DNA of 61,564 nucleotides from Acidimicrobiales bacterium (GTDB lineage Bacteria > Actinomycetota > Acidimicrobiia > Acidimicrobiales > Acidimicrobilacustridaceae): the NCBI GenBank assembly GCA_025456085.1, contig JALOLF010000007.1, positions 1 to 61,564 on the forward strand, read 5' to 3'. The notes under the pieces are model-generated. The model had not been told where the DNA came from and did not search any database. It was given only the letters and a program-made list of their open reading frames with translations. Made by a program: the position numbers and the translations under genes. Position 1 is the first letter of the stretch. Every line of letters begins with the position of its first letter. Positions 1 to 8,972 of this stretch are shown piece by piece.

Positions 1-94
1 GCTCGTCTGCCGCCACCACCACACCTGGCTCCACCACCACCAACACACCCTCCACCACCAACCCGACGGCACCTGGACCATCCGCAGCCCCTGA
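1..94 (+). CDS. HNH endonuclease (DUF222/13E12-type), C-terminal fragment
   Basis: The frame opening at base 2 runs from the window edge to TGA at 92-94, giving about 30 residues. The peptide is rich in histidine, with VCRHHHTWLHHH followed by a DGTW element and a short basic tail. This is the usual end of the actinobacterial DUF222-plus-HNH family, where the CRHHH segment belongs to the metal-binding HNH fold. The rest of the gene lies to the left of the window. These genes are multicopy in actinobacteria and often associated with mobile DNA, but nothing else here indicates a mobile element. Its exact role is unknown. Confidence 0.6.
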   Translation, partial: LVCRHHHTWLHHHQHTLHHQPDGTWTIRSP

Positions 95-135
95 CCCCGC
101 CGAGCAGCGGACAGGTGCGAACAGCCGTCGGTGAC

Positions 136-561
136 CTACTCGTCCGGGGCGTCGAGGCGTTCGAGGTCGCGCTCGGCACGCAGGAGGGCGACCTCCTCGG
201 CCAGCGTGCGGGTGCGGTCCTCCAGGCGCGACAGCTCCCAGGAGAACTGCACCACCACCACCAGCAGGAAACCGGTGGCGACCAGCAGGAAGAAGGCGGG
301 CGGGTAGTAGACGCCCACCCAGTCCGACACCGTCTCGAGCAGCCCGGGGAAGATGGCCAGGATGCCGAGCACGAGGATCGAGGCCGTCCACAACATGGCG
401 TACTTGCCCCGGAGCTGACGCTGACGCAGCAGGCGCAGCACGAAGAACACCGCCACCGCGGTGGCCACCGCGATGAAGACGTGCGCCGAGGTGGTCAGCC
501 CACCCTCGGCGCTGAGCTCCTCCGCGGTGGAACCGGCGGCAGCGGCGAACAGCTCGTTCAT
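136..561 (-). CDS. DUF2304 membrane protein
   Basis: This 141-residue protein has three hydrophobic segments (about 27-45, 54-72 and 88-108) followed by a charged C-terminal helix (about 110-136) with coiled-coil character. That is the DUF2304 layout, a family nearly always encoded beside a polyprenyl-phosphate or GT2 sugar transferase. Its ATG overlaps the stop of the glycosyltransferase by 4 nt, so the two are translationally coupled. The likely role, by family context only, is a membrane accessory or anchor for the neighbouring GT2 enzyme. It is the last gene of a five-gene operon read leftwards from about 5620. Confidence 0.75.
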   Translation of the reverse strand: MNELFAAAAGSTAEELSAEGGLTTSAHVFIAVATAVAVFFVLRLLRQRQLRGKYAMLWTASILVLGILAIFPGLLETVSDWVGVYYPPAFFLLVATGFLLVVVVQFSWELSRLEDRTRTLAEEVALLRAERDLERLDAPDE

Positions 562-1340
562 ACGACCGCCCCCTCGGGTCGGTTGCGGCGCGTGGCCGAC
601 ACGGTCATGACCAGCAGGAGGCGCAGGTAGTGGTAGAGGAGGCGCAGGTTCCGGTTCGAGGGCGCCCCGGCGGTGCGCTGGTGCATCACGACCGGCACCT
701 CGGCCACCCGGAAGCCCTCGGCGCAGGCCAGCAGCAGCGCCTCCACGGACTCCATGTACTCCGACGGGTAGGTGCGGGCGAAGAACTCGAGCACGGGTCG
801 GTTGAAGGCCCGGAACCCGGAGCTGGTGTCGTGGAAGCGCTGCCCGGAGAACTGCCGGACCGCGAAGCGAAGCAGACCCATGGCCCGGGCCCGGACCCGA
901 CCGACGTCGTAGGTGTGCGACGCGTCGCCGAAGCGGTTGCCGATCGCCATGTCGGCTCCGGCACCGAGCGCCGCCAGCAGCGTGGAGATCTCCGCGGCGT
1001 CGTGCTGACCGTCGGCGTCGAACTGCACGGCCCGGTCGTAGCCCTGCTCCACCGCGTAGCGGAAACCCGCCCGCAGCGCACCGCCGATCCCGAGGTTGAA
1101 CGGCAGTCGCAGCACCACGGCGCCGCCGGCACGTGCGACCTCACCCGTTCGGTCGGTGGACCCGTCGTCGACCACGACCACGTCGACGTCGGGCAGCGCC
1201 GCTCGCAGCTCGGCCAGCACGCCCGGCAGCGGCTCCTCTTCGTCCTTGGCCGGGATGACCACGAGGGTGCGGCCCGCACCGCGAGGGCGCTCCACCGGGG
1301 GAGGCGGCGGATAGTCGGGCTCCTCGGGCAGCTCGATCAT
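558..1340 (-). CDS. Glycosyltransferase family 2 (polyprenyl-phosphate sugar transferase-like)
   Basis: A 260-residue GT-A fold enzyme without obvious membrane helices. A proline-rich N-terminus (8-15) precedes a Rossmann-like strand, DDGSTD at 58-63 (nucleotide binding) and DADGQH at 108-113 (the DXD metal site). These motifs match dolichol- or polyprenyl-phosphate mannosyl/glucosyl synthases, which charge a lipid carrier from an NDP-sugar at the inner face of the membrane. Such a carrier would supply the GT39-type enzymes encoded at 2683-4089 and 5744-7399. Start and stop overlap both neighbours by 4 nt. The sugar and the acceptor are not predictable from sequence. Confidence 0.85.
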   Translation of the reverse strand: MIELPEEPDYPPPPPVERPRGAGRTLVVIPAKDEEEPLPGVLAELRAALPDVDVVVVDDGSTDRTGEVARAGGAVVLRLPFNLGIGGALRAGFRYAVEQGYDRAVQFDADGQHDAAEISTLLAALGAGADMAIGNRFGDASHTYDVGRVRARAMGLLRFAVRQFSGQRFHDTSSGFRAFNRPVLEFFARTYPSEYMESVEALLLACAEGFRVAEVPVVMHQRTAGAPSNRNLRLLYHYLRLLLVMTVSATRRNRPEGAVV

Positions 1341-2686
1341 GGCCCTTCCAGGGTAGGCCGGCCCGTCCGTCGTGTTCGGGACCAGGGCAGCAGCGACCGC
1401 AGCGGCTCGTCCTTGAGGCGGAGGAAGGGGAGCTCCACGAACCGGAACGCCACGCTGGCGATGGCGAAGCTCAGCAGCCAGCTCAGCACCGCCACGACCA
1501 CGAAGTCACCGGTGAAGGTGGCCAGCCCGGCCAGCTCGTTGCCGGCGGGCGGGTTCTGGGCGAGCGCCTCGAGCCGGTCGTAGCCATCCACGGTCCAGCG
1601 CTTCACCTGCTCGATGACGGCGAGGTGCCACAGGTAGAAGCTGAGCGAGATGCTGCCCAGGTACACGAGCGACCGGGACCGCAGCACCGCTCGCAGGCGG
1701 CCCCGGTGCTGGTCGCCGAAGATGGCGGGCCACAACCAGAAGGCCGAGGCGGCCACGTAGGCGAACTGGCGGGGCAGGTACTCGCCGCCGCTGATGCCGA
1801 AGGGCTCCGGGGGCTCCTCGAGCCGGGTGACGGCCAGGAACAGCAGCCCCGTCACGCCCCAGCAGAGCGCGGGGCGTTCGTTCCACCAGGCCAGGAACCG
1901 GGGGAGCGCCCGGCCCTGCTGCAGCCCCACGCTGGCCACGGCCATGGCCATGCCCACGGCGAACAGGTCGAGGAAGAACGGCAGCGTGAACAGCGCCTGG
2001 CGGGTCCACGACGGATCGGTCAGCACCAGCGCGATGCGGGCCAGGTTGCCGACCACGAACAGCACCGCCGTGCCGGCGAGGAGCCCGAGGTAGCGCAGGC
2101 GAGCCGATCGGCCCCGCACGAGGCGGGCCACGACCATCGCGTAGAGGGGGAGCGCCAGGTAGAAGGTGACCTCGACGCCGATGCTCCACGCCTGGGGCAG
2201 CACGTACTCCACCCGACAGCCCGTGCCGGGCCGGCAGTTCTCCACCGGGACGCCGAAGGCCGGGGCCACCAGCAGGTTGCCGAGCCAGGTCGTCCAACCC
2301 TGCACGGTCAACCCGAACAGCAGGACACAGCCGACCAGGGCCACCCAGTACGCGGGGATGATGCGCAGGAAGCGACGCCGGTAGAACCGGCCCGTGGCGA
2401 GGGCGGGTCGCTCGGTGAGCGCCGCCTTGGCGAAGGGTCGGTACAGCAGGAAGCCCGACAGCATGAAGAACATGGGCACCGCGAGCTCGAGGCGCACGAG
2501 GTAGGGCCCGAGCGCGGAGCGCTGCATGAACCCGGTCATGAAGCCTGCGTGGCTGACCAGCACCATGGTCATGCCGATGCCGCGGTAGGCGTCGAGACAC
2601 GGGAAGTGCGCCCCGCCGCTCAGCTCGGGAACGGGCGTGGGCGGGTCGGCGGCGTCGCCCGTCGTGACGTCCTCGGGCGCGCTCAC
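1337..2686 (-). CDS. Acyltransferase family 3 (OafA/YrhL-like) integral membrane protein
   Basis: A 449-residue polytopic protein starting with a short cytoplasmic tail and then LDAYRGIGMTMVLVSHAGF, the N-terminal signature of acyltransferase family 3, in which the conserved His (here in VSHAG) takes part in acyl transfer. About ten hydrophobic segments follow, including the typical STGVEVTFYL-like stretch (here SIGVEVTFYLALPLY) and FYLWHL near the C-terminus. Family members O-acetylate or O-acylate surface glycans and lipids. It overlaps both flanking genes by 4 nt, so it probably modifies the glycan or glycolipid made by this operon. No C-terminal SGNH domain is present. Confidence 0.88.
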   Translation of the reverse strand: MSAPEDVTTGDAADPPTPVPELSGGAHFPCLDAYRGIGMTMVLVSHAGFMTGFMQRSALGPYLVRLELAVPMFFMLSGFLLYRPFAKAALTERPALATGRFYRRRFLRIIPAYWVALVGCVLLFGLTVQGWTTWLGNLLVAPAFGVPVENCRPGTGCRVEYVLPQAWSIGVEVTFYLALPLYAMVVARLVRGRSARLRYLGLLAGTAVLFVVGNLARIALVLTDPSWTRQALFTLPFFLDLFAVGMAMAVASVGLQQGRALPRFLAWWNERPALCWGVTGLLFLAVTRLEEPPEPFGISGGEYLPRQFAYVAASAFWLWPAIFGDQHRGRLRAVLRSRSLVYLGSISLSFYLWHLAVIEQVKRWTVDGYDRLEALAQNPPAGNELAGLATFTGDFVVVAVLSWLLSFAIASVAFRFVELPFLRLKDEPLRSLLPWSRTRRTGRPTLEGP

Positions 2687-4089
2687 GCCGTGGCCCCGGC
2701 CCCAGCGCCGTCAGGCTCGGCGACGTCGAGGGTCGTGTCGTGTCGGCGTCGGCGTAGGCGCCGCAGGAGGGCGTCGATGCCCGCTGCGGCCAGCACCGTG
2801 GCGGCGATGTCGGCAGGGAGGCGGAACCGCACGATCCCATAGAACACCACGGCGGTCAGCGACACGATGATGGCTGTCGACACCAGTGGCCAGATCGACA
2901 CGGCTCGACGGCGGTGCACCGCCACCGCACCCACGACGGCGAGCGGCGCCAGCACCCACCACGTCCACACGCCCATCCACGACGCCCACCGCTCACGGCC
3001 TTCGCCGGTGTTGAGGAACACCGTCTGGTCGGGAGCGTAGAGACCCCAGACCCGGGCGAAGCGGATCGCCATCACCGGGGGCAGCCGCCGCTCGTTGGCG
3101 CGCAGGAACTCGAGGGCCTCGTCGCGCTGATGGTTCGAGATGACCGACTGGTCCGCTCCGGGGTCCTCGGCCAGCTTCGCGTCACGGGAGGCGATGACCG
3201 GCCACAGGCTCCAGAAGCCGACGCCGTCGCCGTCGAAGACCTCCTCGTTGTAGGAGCCGACGAGCACCGTGCCCTCGTTGGTGGACAGCAGCACCGGCTC
3301 CTGGAAGCGCCCCAGGTTGTAGGCGACCCACGGGGCCAGCACGGCGAGGGTGACCACACCGGTCACGGCCACCTGGGCCACTCGACGCGACCAGGGCAGC
3401 GACCGGTGGGCCAGCGCCAGGGGCAGGAAGGCGATCGGCAGGAACAGCGCCATCTCCGCCCGGGTGAGGATGGTGAGCCCGCAGGAGAGCCCCACGAGCG
3501 CCGCGGCGCCGATCGAGGGCCGATCGAGGTAGCGGTAGAGCGCCAGCAGCGTGCACACGATGAGCACCGTGGCCAGGGTCTCGGACATCAACAGGCCGTC
3601 GTTCATCCAGAGGTTGGCGTTGAGCGCCGCGAGCCCGGCGGCCAGCAACCCCACCCGCTCGCCCCCGGCCACGCCGGTGGTGCCCGACCGGCCGATGCGG
3701 CGGCCCAGCAGCCCCACGGGCACGACCGCCAGCGCGCCCAGCACCGCGACGAACAGGCGCATGGCGACGAGTCGGTGCCCGGTGAGCCAGTCGACCGGGG
3801 CCAGGACCAGCACGTGCAGCGGGGGGTGGTCAGCGGCGGGGAACCCGGCCCGGAAGGGATCCTCGAACCACCGGCCATCGGCGATGGTCTCGGCCTGGGC
3901 GGCGTAGTAGAGCTCGTCGCCGCACAGGTTCAGGCCGCACGGCAGCGACGGGCGCTTCCACACGAGCACGTAGAGCACCCGCCACACCAGGCCGGCGAGG
4001 GCGATCAGCGAGAGGCCGATCCAGAAGCGATCGGGGAGCCGGGCGCCCCGCGGCGTGCCGTCGCGGGGCGGCTCAGCCGCGAGGGGCAT
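2683..4089 (-). CDS. Glycosyltransferase family 39-like membrane protein
   Basis: A 468-residue polytopic protein with a short N-terminal tail, a first hydrophobic helix around residues 25-45, and a periplasmic loop containing GDELYYAAQAETIADG. The acidic residue in this first loop is typical of the GT39/ArnT/PMT superfamily, which transfers sugar from a polyprenyl phosphate donor outside the membrane. A DHPPLHVL segment follows, as in other actinobacterial GT39 members. The start overlaps the end of the FAD oxidoreductase gene by 17 nt, so it is co-transcribed. Acceptor unknown: protein, lipid or cell-wall polymer are all possible. Confidence 0.8.
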   Translation of the reverse strand: MPLAAEPPRDGTPRGARLPDRFWIGLSLIALAGLVWRVLYVLVWKRPSLPCGLNLCGDELYYAAQAETIADGRWFEDPFRAGFPAADHPPLHVLVLAPVDWLTGHRLVAMRLFVAVLGALAVVPVGLLGRRIGRSGTTGVAGGERVGLLAAGLAALNANLWMNDGLLMSETLATVLIVCTLLALYRYLDRPSIGAAALVGLSCGLTILTRAEMALFLPIAFLPLALAHRSLPWSRRVAQVAVTGVVTLAVLAPWVAYNLGRFQEPVLLSTNEGTVLVGSYNEEVFDGDGVGFWSLWPVIASRDAKLAEDPGADQSVISNHQRDEALEFLRANERRLPPVMAIRFARVWGLYAPDQTVFLNTGEGRERWASWMGVWTWWVLAPLAVVGAVAVHRRRAVSIWPLVSTAIIVSLTAVVFYGIVRFRLPADIAATVLAAAGIDALLRRLRRRRHDTTLDVAEPDGAGAGATA

Positions 4090-5620
4090 TGACCGGGTGG
4101 TCCGGCCCGAAGGCGGTACGAGGGATGACCGGGGCGTCGCGCCCCGTCCCTCGGTCGTTCGAGGACGACGGGGCCTTCTCCTCGTGGTACTCCTCCTCGA
4201 CGTTGACCGACCAGATGTCGTGGTCGGCGCCGTCGACGATGTTCTCCACCGTCAGCATGGCGGTGTACATGGAGTGGTCCTGGTTGTTGTACTTGTGCAT
4301 GCCGTTGCGTCCGACCGGGTGCACGTTGGGGGCGTGCCCGGCCAGCCAGGTCCGGAGCGTGTCGACGTTGGCCTTGTAGGTGTCGTCGTACATGGGGTAC
4401 GCCTTGGGCATGCGCACCACGTAGCCGGCTTCCACCTTGGTCGGATCGACCAGGCCGAGGGCTGCCAGCTCCCGGGTGCCGAGCGCCACGAGGTCCTCGT
4501 CGGCGCTGGTCCACAGCTCGTCGCCCTCGAACACGAAGTACTCGAGGCCCAGGCAGGTGCGGCCCTCCTTGACGAGGTACGGCGACCACGAACCGAAGTT
4601 CTGGATGCGACCCAGCTTGACCAGCGGTGAGTGGACGTAGATCCAGTTGTCGGGGAAGCCCGCCGACTCCGGGACCACCAGCGCGATGGTGAGGAAGTCC
4701 CGGAAGCCGAGGCCGTCCGCGGCGCGCAGCACCTCCGGCGGCGGTGGTGGGTCCATGGCCCGCAGCAGCGCCGGGAAGGGCATCGAGGAGATCACGTGCG
4801 TGCACGGGTACTCCGTGGTGACGCCACCGGCCTCGGCCACCACCGCCGTGGCCCGGCCGTCGGCGTGGCGGATGCCGACCACCCGGGTGTCCATGACCAC
4901 CTCGGCGCCCTTGGCCTCGACCGCTTCACGGCAGCGCTCCCACATCATGCCGGGCCCGAACTTGGGGTACTCGAACTCCTCGATGAGGCTGGTGATGTCC
5001 TTCTGGTTGCGCTTGGGCAATAGCGCGTTCATGACGGCCTTGAACAGGCTCAGGTTCTTGATGCGCTGCGCGGCCCAGTCGGCCTGGATCTGGTCGGCCG
5101 GGACGCCCCACACCTTCTCGGTGTAGGTCTTGAAGAAGATGCGGTACAGGCGCCAACCGAAGCGTGACGCCGTCCAGCCCTCGAACGTCGTCTGGTCCTT
5201 CGGCGGGCGGATGCGCACCCACACGTAGGACAGCACGCACCGGACGGCCTCGATGATGCCCAGGTTGCGCAGGGCGTTCGAGGCCTTCAGCGGGTAGTCG
5301 TAGAACTTGCCGTCGTAGAAGATGCGGCTCATGCGGGGCCGCAGGAGGAAGTCCTCGTCGGGGAGGATCTCGTGCCAGAAGTCCTCGACCGGCTGCACCT
5401 TGGTGAAGAAGCGGTGCCCGCCGATGTCGAAGCGCCAGCCGTCCCGTTCCACCGTGCGGCTGATGCCTCCCACCACGGTGTCGGCTTCCAGCACCGTCGA
5501 GGTGAGATCGCGTCGGGCCAGCTCGTAGGCGGCGGTGAGGCCTGCGGGACCGGCGCCGACGATCACGACGTCGGGTCGGGTGGGATCTTCGGCGGTGCTG
5601 TCGGCGTCAGGGGTGGGCAC
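4073..5620 (-). CDS. FAD-dependent oxidoreductase, UDP-galactopyranose mutase/amine oxidase-like
   Basis: I take GTG at 5620 (515 aa) rather than a start at 5767, because the longer form adds an unconserved 49-residue leader and runs into the divergent gene. The N-terminus holds VVIVGAGPAGLTAAYE, a GxGxxG dinucleotide fold, then DIGGHRFFTKV and a long WERCREAVEAKG region typical of the FAD enzyme class found in actinobacterial polysaccharide loci, related to UDP-galactopyranose mutase and HemY-like proteins. The reaction is unproven; a sugar-ring or polyprenyl-linked redox step is the contextual guess. It leads the leftward glycosylation operon and is divergent from the GT39 gene at 5744. Confidence 0.75.
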   Translation of the reverse strand: MPTPDADSTAEDPTRPDVVIVGAGPAGLTAAYELARRDLTSTVLEADTVVGGISRTVERDGWRFDIGGHRFFTKVQPVEDFWHEILPDEDFLLRPRMSRIFYDGKFYDYPLKASNALRNLGIIEAVRCVLSYVWVRIRPPKDQTTFEGWTASRFGWRLYRIFFKTYTEKVWGVPADQIQADWAAQRIKNLSLFKAVMNALLPKRNQKDITSLIEEFEYPKFGPGMMWERCREAVEAKGAEVVMDTRVVGIRHADGRATAVVAEAGGVTTEYPCTHVISSMPFPALLRAMDPPPPPEVLRAADGLGFRDFLTIALVVPESAGFPDNWIYVHSPLVKLGRIQNFGSWSPYLVKEGRTCLGLEYFVFEGDELWTSADEDLVALGTRELAALGLVDPTKVEAGYVVRMPKAYPMYDDTYKANVDTLRTWLAGHAPNVHPVGRNGMHKYNNQDHSMYTAMLTVENIVDGADHDIWSVNVEEEYHEEKAPSSSNDRGTGRDAPVIPRTAFGPDHPVNAPRG

Positions 5621-5731
5621 GGTCGGCTCTCTGGTCGTGGAACCGGAGCAGTCTACTGACGGGGACCTGTCGCAGGAGAAACCCCGGCGCCTCCCCGACG
5701 TCCCTGCCTCGCCCCGGCGCCGCCGCACCGG

Positions 5732-5737
5732 TACGAT
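5732..5737 (+). promoter_or_regulatory. Leaderless -10 element for the GT39/PIG-V operon
   Basis: TACGAT ends 6 nt before GTG at 5744, too close for a ribosome binding site. Transcription from this element would begin at or next to the start codon. No convincing -35 hexamer is visible. The same spacing recurs at many other genes in the window. Confidence 0.55.
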
Positions 5738-5743
5738 CCCGGC

Positions 5744-7399
5744 GTGAGCGTGACCCGGACCGAGCACCGGGACGCGCCGGATGACGCTGCCGCCGCCGCT
5801 TCCGGGTCAGCGCCGGCGCCGAACGGTCGCGACCGCGACGACGAGACAGCCGACGACACGAACGGGCCCGGCGAGGCCACGGCGCCCACATGGGAGCTGT
5901 GGGTCCTGTTGGCCCTGGCGGTGGCGGTCGGCGTCGTCGGACGGTTCGTCGCCCCCACCCCGCTGTGGCTCGACGAGGCGTTGAGCGCCAACATCGCGTC
6001 GCTGCCGGTGGGTGAGATCCCCGATGCGCTGCGGAGCGACGGCCATCCACCGCTGTACTACGTCCTGCTCCACGCCTGGCAGTCGGTGGTCGGCGACGGC
6101 GATGCCGCGGTGCGGGCGCTGTCGGGGGTGTTGTCGGTGCTGGCGCTGCCGCTGGCATGGGTCATCGGCCGTCGGCGGGGCGGCACGGTGCTGGCCGCCT
6201 GCTTCGTGATCGTGCTCAGCCTGTCTCCGTTCGTGCTGCGCTACGCCACCGAGACGCGCATGTACGCCCTGGTCATGCTGCTGGTCCTGGTCGGCTACCT
6301 GGTGCTCGACGAGCTGGTCCGCAACGGCCGGCGGGCCTGGTGGCTCGTCGCCGTGCTGGCGCTGGTGACCGGCGCCCTGCTGTACACGCACTACTGGGCC
6401 TTCTGGCTCGCGGGCGCGACGGTCGGCCTGTGCGGTTGGTGGGCCTGGCGCGCCCGCCGCCCGGAGGTCCGTGCCGGGGCCCGTCGGGCCCTGGTCGGCC
6501 TCGTCGTGGGGGGCGTGGCCTTCGTGCCGTGGCTCCCGGTGCTTGCCTATCAGGGTGCCCACACCGGCACGCCGTGGGCCTCGCCGCCGCGTCCCACGAC
6601 CATGGTCGCGGTGACCTTCTCGGATCTCGGGGGGATCGGCTTCCTCGACGCCCAGCTGACCGGTGGGTTGATGCTGCTGTTGGCGGCGCTGGGCCTGTTC
6701 GGGCGAGCGGTCGACAACCGCCGCATCGAGGTCGACCTGCGCACCGTGCCCCAGCTCCGCGCCGAGACGGCGGTGATCGCGGGAACCATCCTGCTCGGCG
6801 TGGTTGCCGGCTACGCGACCTGGAGCGCCTTCGCCACCCGCTACGCCGCAGTGTTCATCCCGTTGCTGTTGCTGCTCGTGGCCGCAGGCCTCACCCGCTT
6901 CACCGGGCGGTGGATCCGCGCCGGCGTGCTCGCCGTGGTCAGCCTCCTGTGCCTGAGCGGCCTCGTGTGGAGCGTCACCCACGACCGCACCCAGCTCGGG
7001 GTGCTGGCCGACGCCGTCGACGCCCGTGCCCAGCCCGGAGACGTGGTCGTGTACTGCCCGGACCAGCTCGGCCCGGCCGGTGAACGGGTCATGCGCGCCG
7101 ACCTGGTGCAGCTCGCCTACCCGACCCTGGGTGACCCGCGCTTCGTGGACTGGGTGGACTACGCCGAGCGCAACGAGCAGGCCGATCCCGCCGCCGTGGC
7201 CCGAGACGTGCTGGACCGGGCCGGGGACGACCACGCCGTGTTCGTCGTGTGGAACGGCAGCTACAAGAGCTTCGAGGGTCAGTGCGAGGCGCTCGTCGGG
7301 GCCCTGGGCCTCGCCCGCGGTGGGGCCGAGCAGGTGGCCACCGTCGACAGCGCCTTCTTCGAGAACGCGGCCCTGGTGCGCATACCGCCCGCCCCATGA
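5744..7399 (+). CDS. Glycosyltransferase family 39-like membrane protein (second copy)
   Basis: A 551-residue protein with a long charged, probably cytoplasmic N-terminal tail (about 1-45), then a first membrane helix and a loop containing LWLDEALSAN and DGHPPLYYVLL. These are the acidic and His-Pro-Pro signatures of the GT39 superfamily. ETRMYAL, another recurring GT39 motif, follows near residue 170. The C-terminal part after the last helix (about 410-551) is a soluble domain. GTG at 5744 is supported by the -10 element 6 nt upstream. The stop overlaps the ATG of the next gene, so the pair is co-translated. Donor is expected to be a polyprenyl-phosphate sugar; acceptor unknown. Confidence 0.8.
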   Translation: MSVTRTEHRDAPDDAAAAASGSAPAPNGRDRDDETADDTNGPGEATAPTWELWVLLALAVAVGVVGRFVAPTPLWLDEALSANIASLPVGEIPDALRSDGHPPLYYVLLHAWQSVVGDGDAAVRALSGVLSVLALPLAWVIGRRRGGTVLAACFVIVLSLSPFVLRYATETRMYALVMLLVLVGYLVLDELVRNGRRAWWLVAVLALVTGALLYTHYWAFWLAGATVGLCGWWAWRARRPEVRAGARRALVGLVVGGVAFVPWLPVLAYQGAHTGTPWASPPRPTTMVAVTFSDLGGIGFLDAQLTGGLMLLLAALGLFGRAVDNRRIEVDLRTVPQLRAETAVIAGTILLGVVAGYATWSAFATRYAAVFIPLLLLLVAAGLTRFTGRWIRAGVLAVVSLLCLSGLVWSVTHDRTQLGVLADAVDARAQPGDVVVYCPDQLGPAGERVMRADLVQLAYPTLGDPRFVDWVDYAERNEQADPAAVARDVLDRAGDDHAVFVVWNGSYKSFEGQCEALVGALGLARGGAEQVATVDSAFFENAALVRIPPAP

Positions 7400-8514
7400 C
7401 CGACCTGCGCGCCCGCGGTGCCGCGTTGGTCGCCGACCTGCGCGTCGTGGCACCGGCCTGGGTGGCGGCGCGCCTGTTGCTGGTGCTCGCCGCCCTCGTC
7501 GCCGACGCCGTGGCGCGCAACGCCGTGCCCGGCGGATCGCCGGCGCCCCTGCGGGAGGGACTGCTGGCCTGGGACGGCGGCTGGTACCGGTCCCTGGCCA
7601 CCGTGGGCTACGCCGGGTCGGCCGAGGAGGCGCTGCGGTTCTTCCCCCTCTTTCCCTCGAGCGCCCGGGTGCTGGATCCGATCCTGCCCGCCGGCGCGGC
7701 ACTGGCCCTGGTGGTGGTGGCGAACCTGGCGTCGCTGGCCGCTGCGGTGCTGCTCCGGCGCCTCGCCCTGTTCGAGACCGACGACCCGGCCCTCGCTGAC
7801 CGGGCCGCCTGGCTGGTGTGTCTCACCCCGGCGTCGTTCGTGCTGGCCTGGGGCTACGCCGAACCCCTCTTCCTGGCCCTGTCGATCGGCGCCTTCCTGG
7901 CGGTGCGTCGGGGCCAGTGGTGGTGGGCGGCGCCGCTCGGCGCCCTGGCTGCGCTCACCCGTCCCCTGGGCGTGGTCCTCGCCCTGCCCCTGGCCTACGA
8001 GGCCCTGCGCACCTGGCGGCACACCGACGGTTCAGGTCGCGTCGCCCGGGTCGGTGCGACCCTGGCGCCGGTGGCCGGTCTGGCGGCCTTCCTCGGCTGG
8101 GTCGGCGTCGTGTACGACGACCCGTTGCTGCCCTTCACCGTGCAGGGCGAGCTGCGGGGCGGACAGGATCCGATCACCCGGCTGTGGCAGGGCTTGGGCG
8201 ACCTGGTGGGAGCGGAGCGCTTCGGCGACGGCCTCCACATCCCGTTCGCCGTGGCGTTCGTGGCGCTGCTGGTGGTGGTGGCGCGGCGGTGGCCTGCCGC
8301 CTACGCCCTGTACGCCGGGGCGGTCCTCGTCGCCGCGCTGGCCGCCGACAACCTGAACTCGCTGGAGCGCTACGGGCTCAACGCCTTCCCGCTGGTGCTG
8401 GCGGTCGCCTCCCTGACGGCCTCCACGCGGGTCGAGCGGGCGGTGCTGGCCGTGTGCGGCTGCGGCCTGTTCGCGCTGGCCGCGCTGGCGTGGCTGGACG
8501 TCTACGTGCCCTGA
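7396..8514 (+). CDS. PIG-V-like mannosyltransferase, integral membrane
   Basis: ATG at 7396 overlaps the preceding TGA (ATGA) and gives 372 residues; longer upstream reading is a shadow. The protein is polytopic with LLAWDGGWYRSLATVGY in the first outside loop, the WDGGWY motif of the PIG-V/GPI-mannosyltransferase-2-like family, followed by FFPLFPSSARV and a TRPLG segment. Bacterial relatives are GT-C enzymes expected to use polyprenyl-phosphate mannose. With the GT39 partner it forms a two-gene operon ending at a strong hairpin at 8510-8539. Mannosylated lipid or protein is a plausible product, by analogy only. Confidence 0.78.
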   Translation: MTDLRARGAALVADLRVVAPAWVAARLLLVLAALVADAVARNAVPGGSPAPLREGLLAWDGGWYRSLATVGYAGSAEEALRFFPLFPSSARVLDPILPAGAALALVVVANLASLAAAVLLRRLALFETDDPALADRAAWLVCLTPASFVLAWGYAEPLFLALSIGAFLAVRRGQWWWAAPLGALAALTRPLGVVLALPLAYEALRTWRHTDGSGRVARVGATLAPVAGLAAFLGWVGVVYDDPLLPFTVQGELRGGQDPITRLWQGLGDLVGAERFGDGLHIPFAVAFVALLVVVARRWPAAYALYAGAVLVAALAADNLNSLERYGLNAFPLVLAVASLTASTRVERAVLAVCGCGLFALAALAWLDVYVP

Positions 8515-8539
8515 CCGGCGTTGCTGATGGCCGGTCAGG
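8510..8539. terminator. Bidirectional hairpin between convergent genes
   Basis: CCTGACCGGC at 8510-8519 and GCCGGTCAGG at 8530-8539 form a perfect 10-bp stem with a 10-nt loop. The stem includes the stop codons of both convergent genes (TGA at 8512-8514 and the complement of the stop at 8535-8537). There is no T-tract on either strand, as is common for high-GC actinobacterial terminators. Confidence 0.7.
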
Positions 8540-8786
8540 CAGAGCGGAGCCGGGTCACCTCGGGGGTGGGTGCCGCTGCCTCGTCGACCTCGACCCCGGC
8601 CCGTCGCCGTACGACCAGGATCTCCGAGGTGCGGAAGCTGGCCACACGGGTGCTCCAGCAGTCGACCACCTGGCGCGCACCGCGCGTCTGGAAGAACGTG
8701 GTCATCTGGCCTTCCTGCTGGTAGGCGTCCGCTCCCTCGACCACCTCCACGCTGCGGTCCTTGAGTCGAACCTCGAACATCGCCAT
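8535..8786 (-). CDS. Small conserved-looking protein of unknown function
   Basis: An 83-residue soluble protein beginning MAMFEVRLKDRSVEVVEGADAY. It has alternating beta-like hydrophobic residues up to about residue 60 and a Pro/Ala/Glu-rich tail. The start is well supported: GGGAGGA lies 7 nt before the ATG. It contains one Cys and no signal peptide or helix-turn-helix. It is monocistronic, convergent with the PIG-V gene and shares its terminator hairpin. I do not recognise a family; the residue pattern suggests a small beta-rich domain. Confidence 0.6.
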   Translation of the reverse strand: MAMFEVRLKDRSVEVVEGADAYQQEGQMTTFFQTRGARQVVDCWSTRVASFRTSEILVVRRRAGVEVDEAAAPTPEVTRLRSA

Positions 8787-8972
8787 GGTCGGTCCTCCCG
8801 TGTCGGGCCCGAAGGCCCCTCGCTGTCGCCCGAGAGCACGCTACGACGGGCGCGCTGTGGGGAGGAAGAGGTGCAACCCTGTGACTTGCGTGGGGACAAC
8901 CGGACCCGGCCTGTGCACGACCCCACGGTTCGGGGCGCCGGCCGGCGGGACGCGACTGGGTCATCCCGCTCC

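Noticed and set aside
4073-5767. Longer FAD oxidoreductase start at 5767
   Set aside because: It would overlap the divergent GT39 start and adds a 49-residue Arg/Ser-rich leader before the dinucleotide fold; GTG at 5620 fits.
5807-7702. 631-codon open frame on the minus strand
   Set aside because: It covers a clear GT39/PIG-V pair on the plus strand. Its composition (His, Gln, Arg, Gly rich) is the signature of antisense reading in high-GC DNA.
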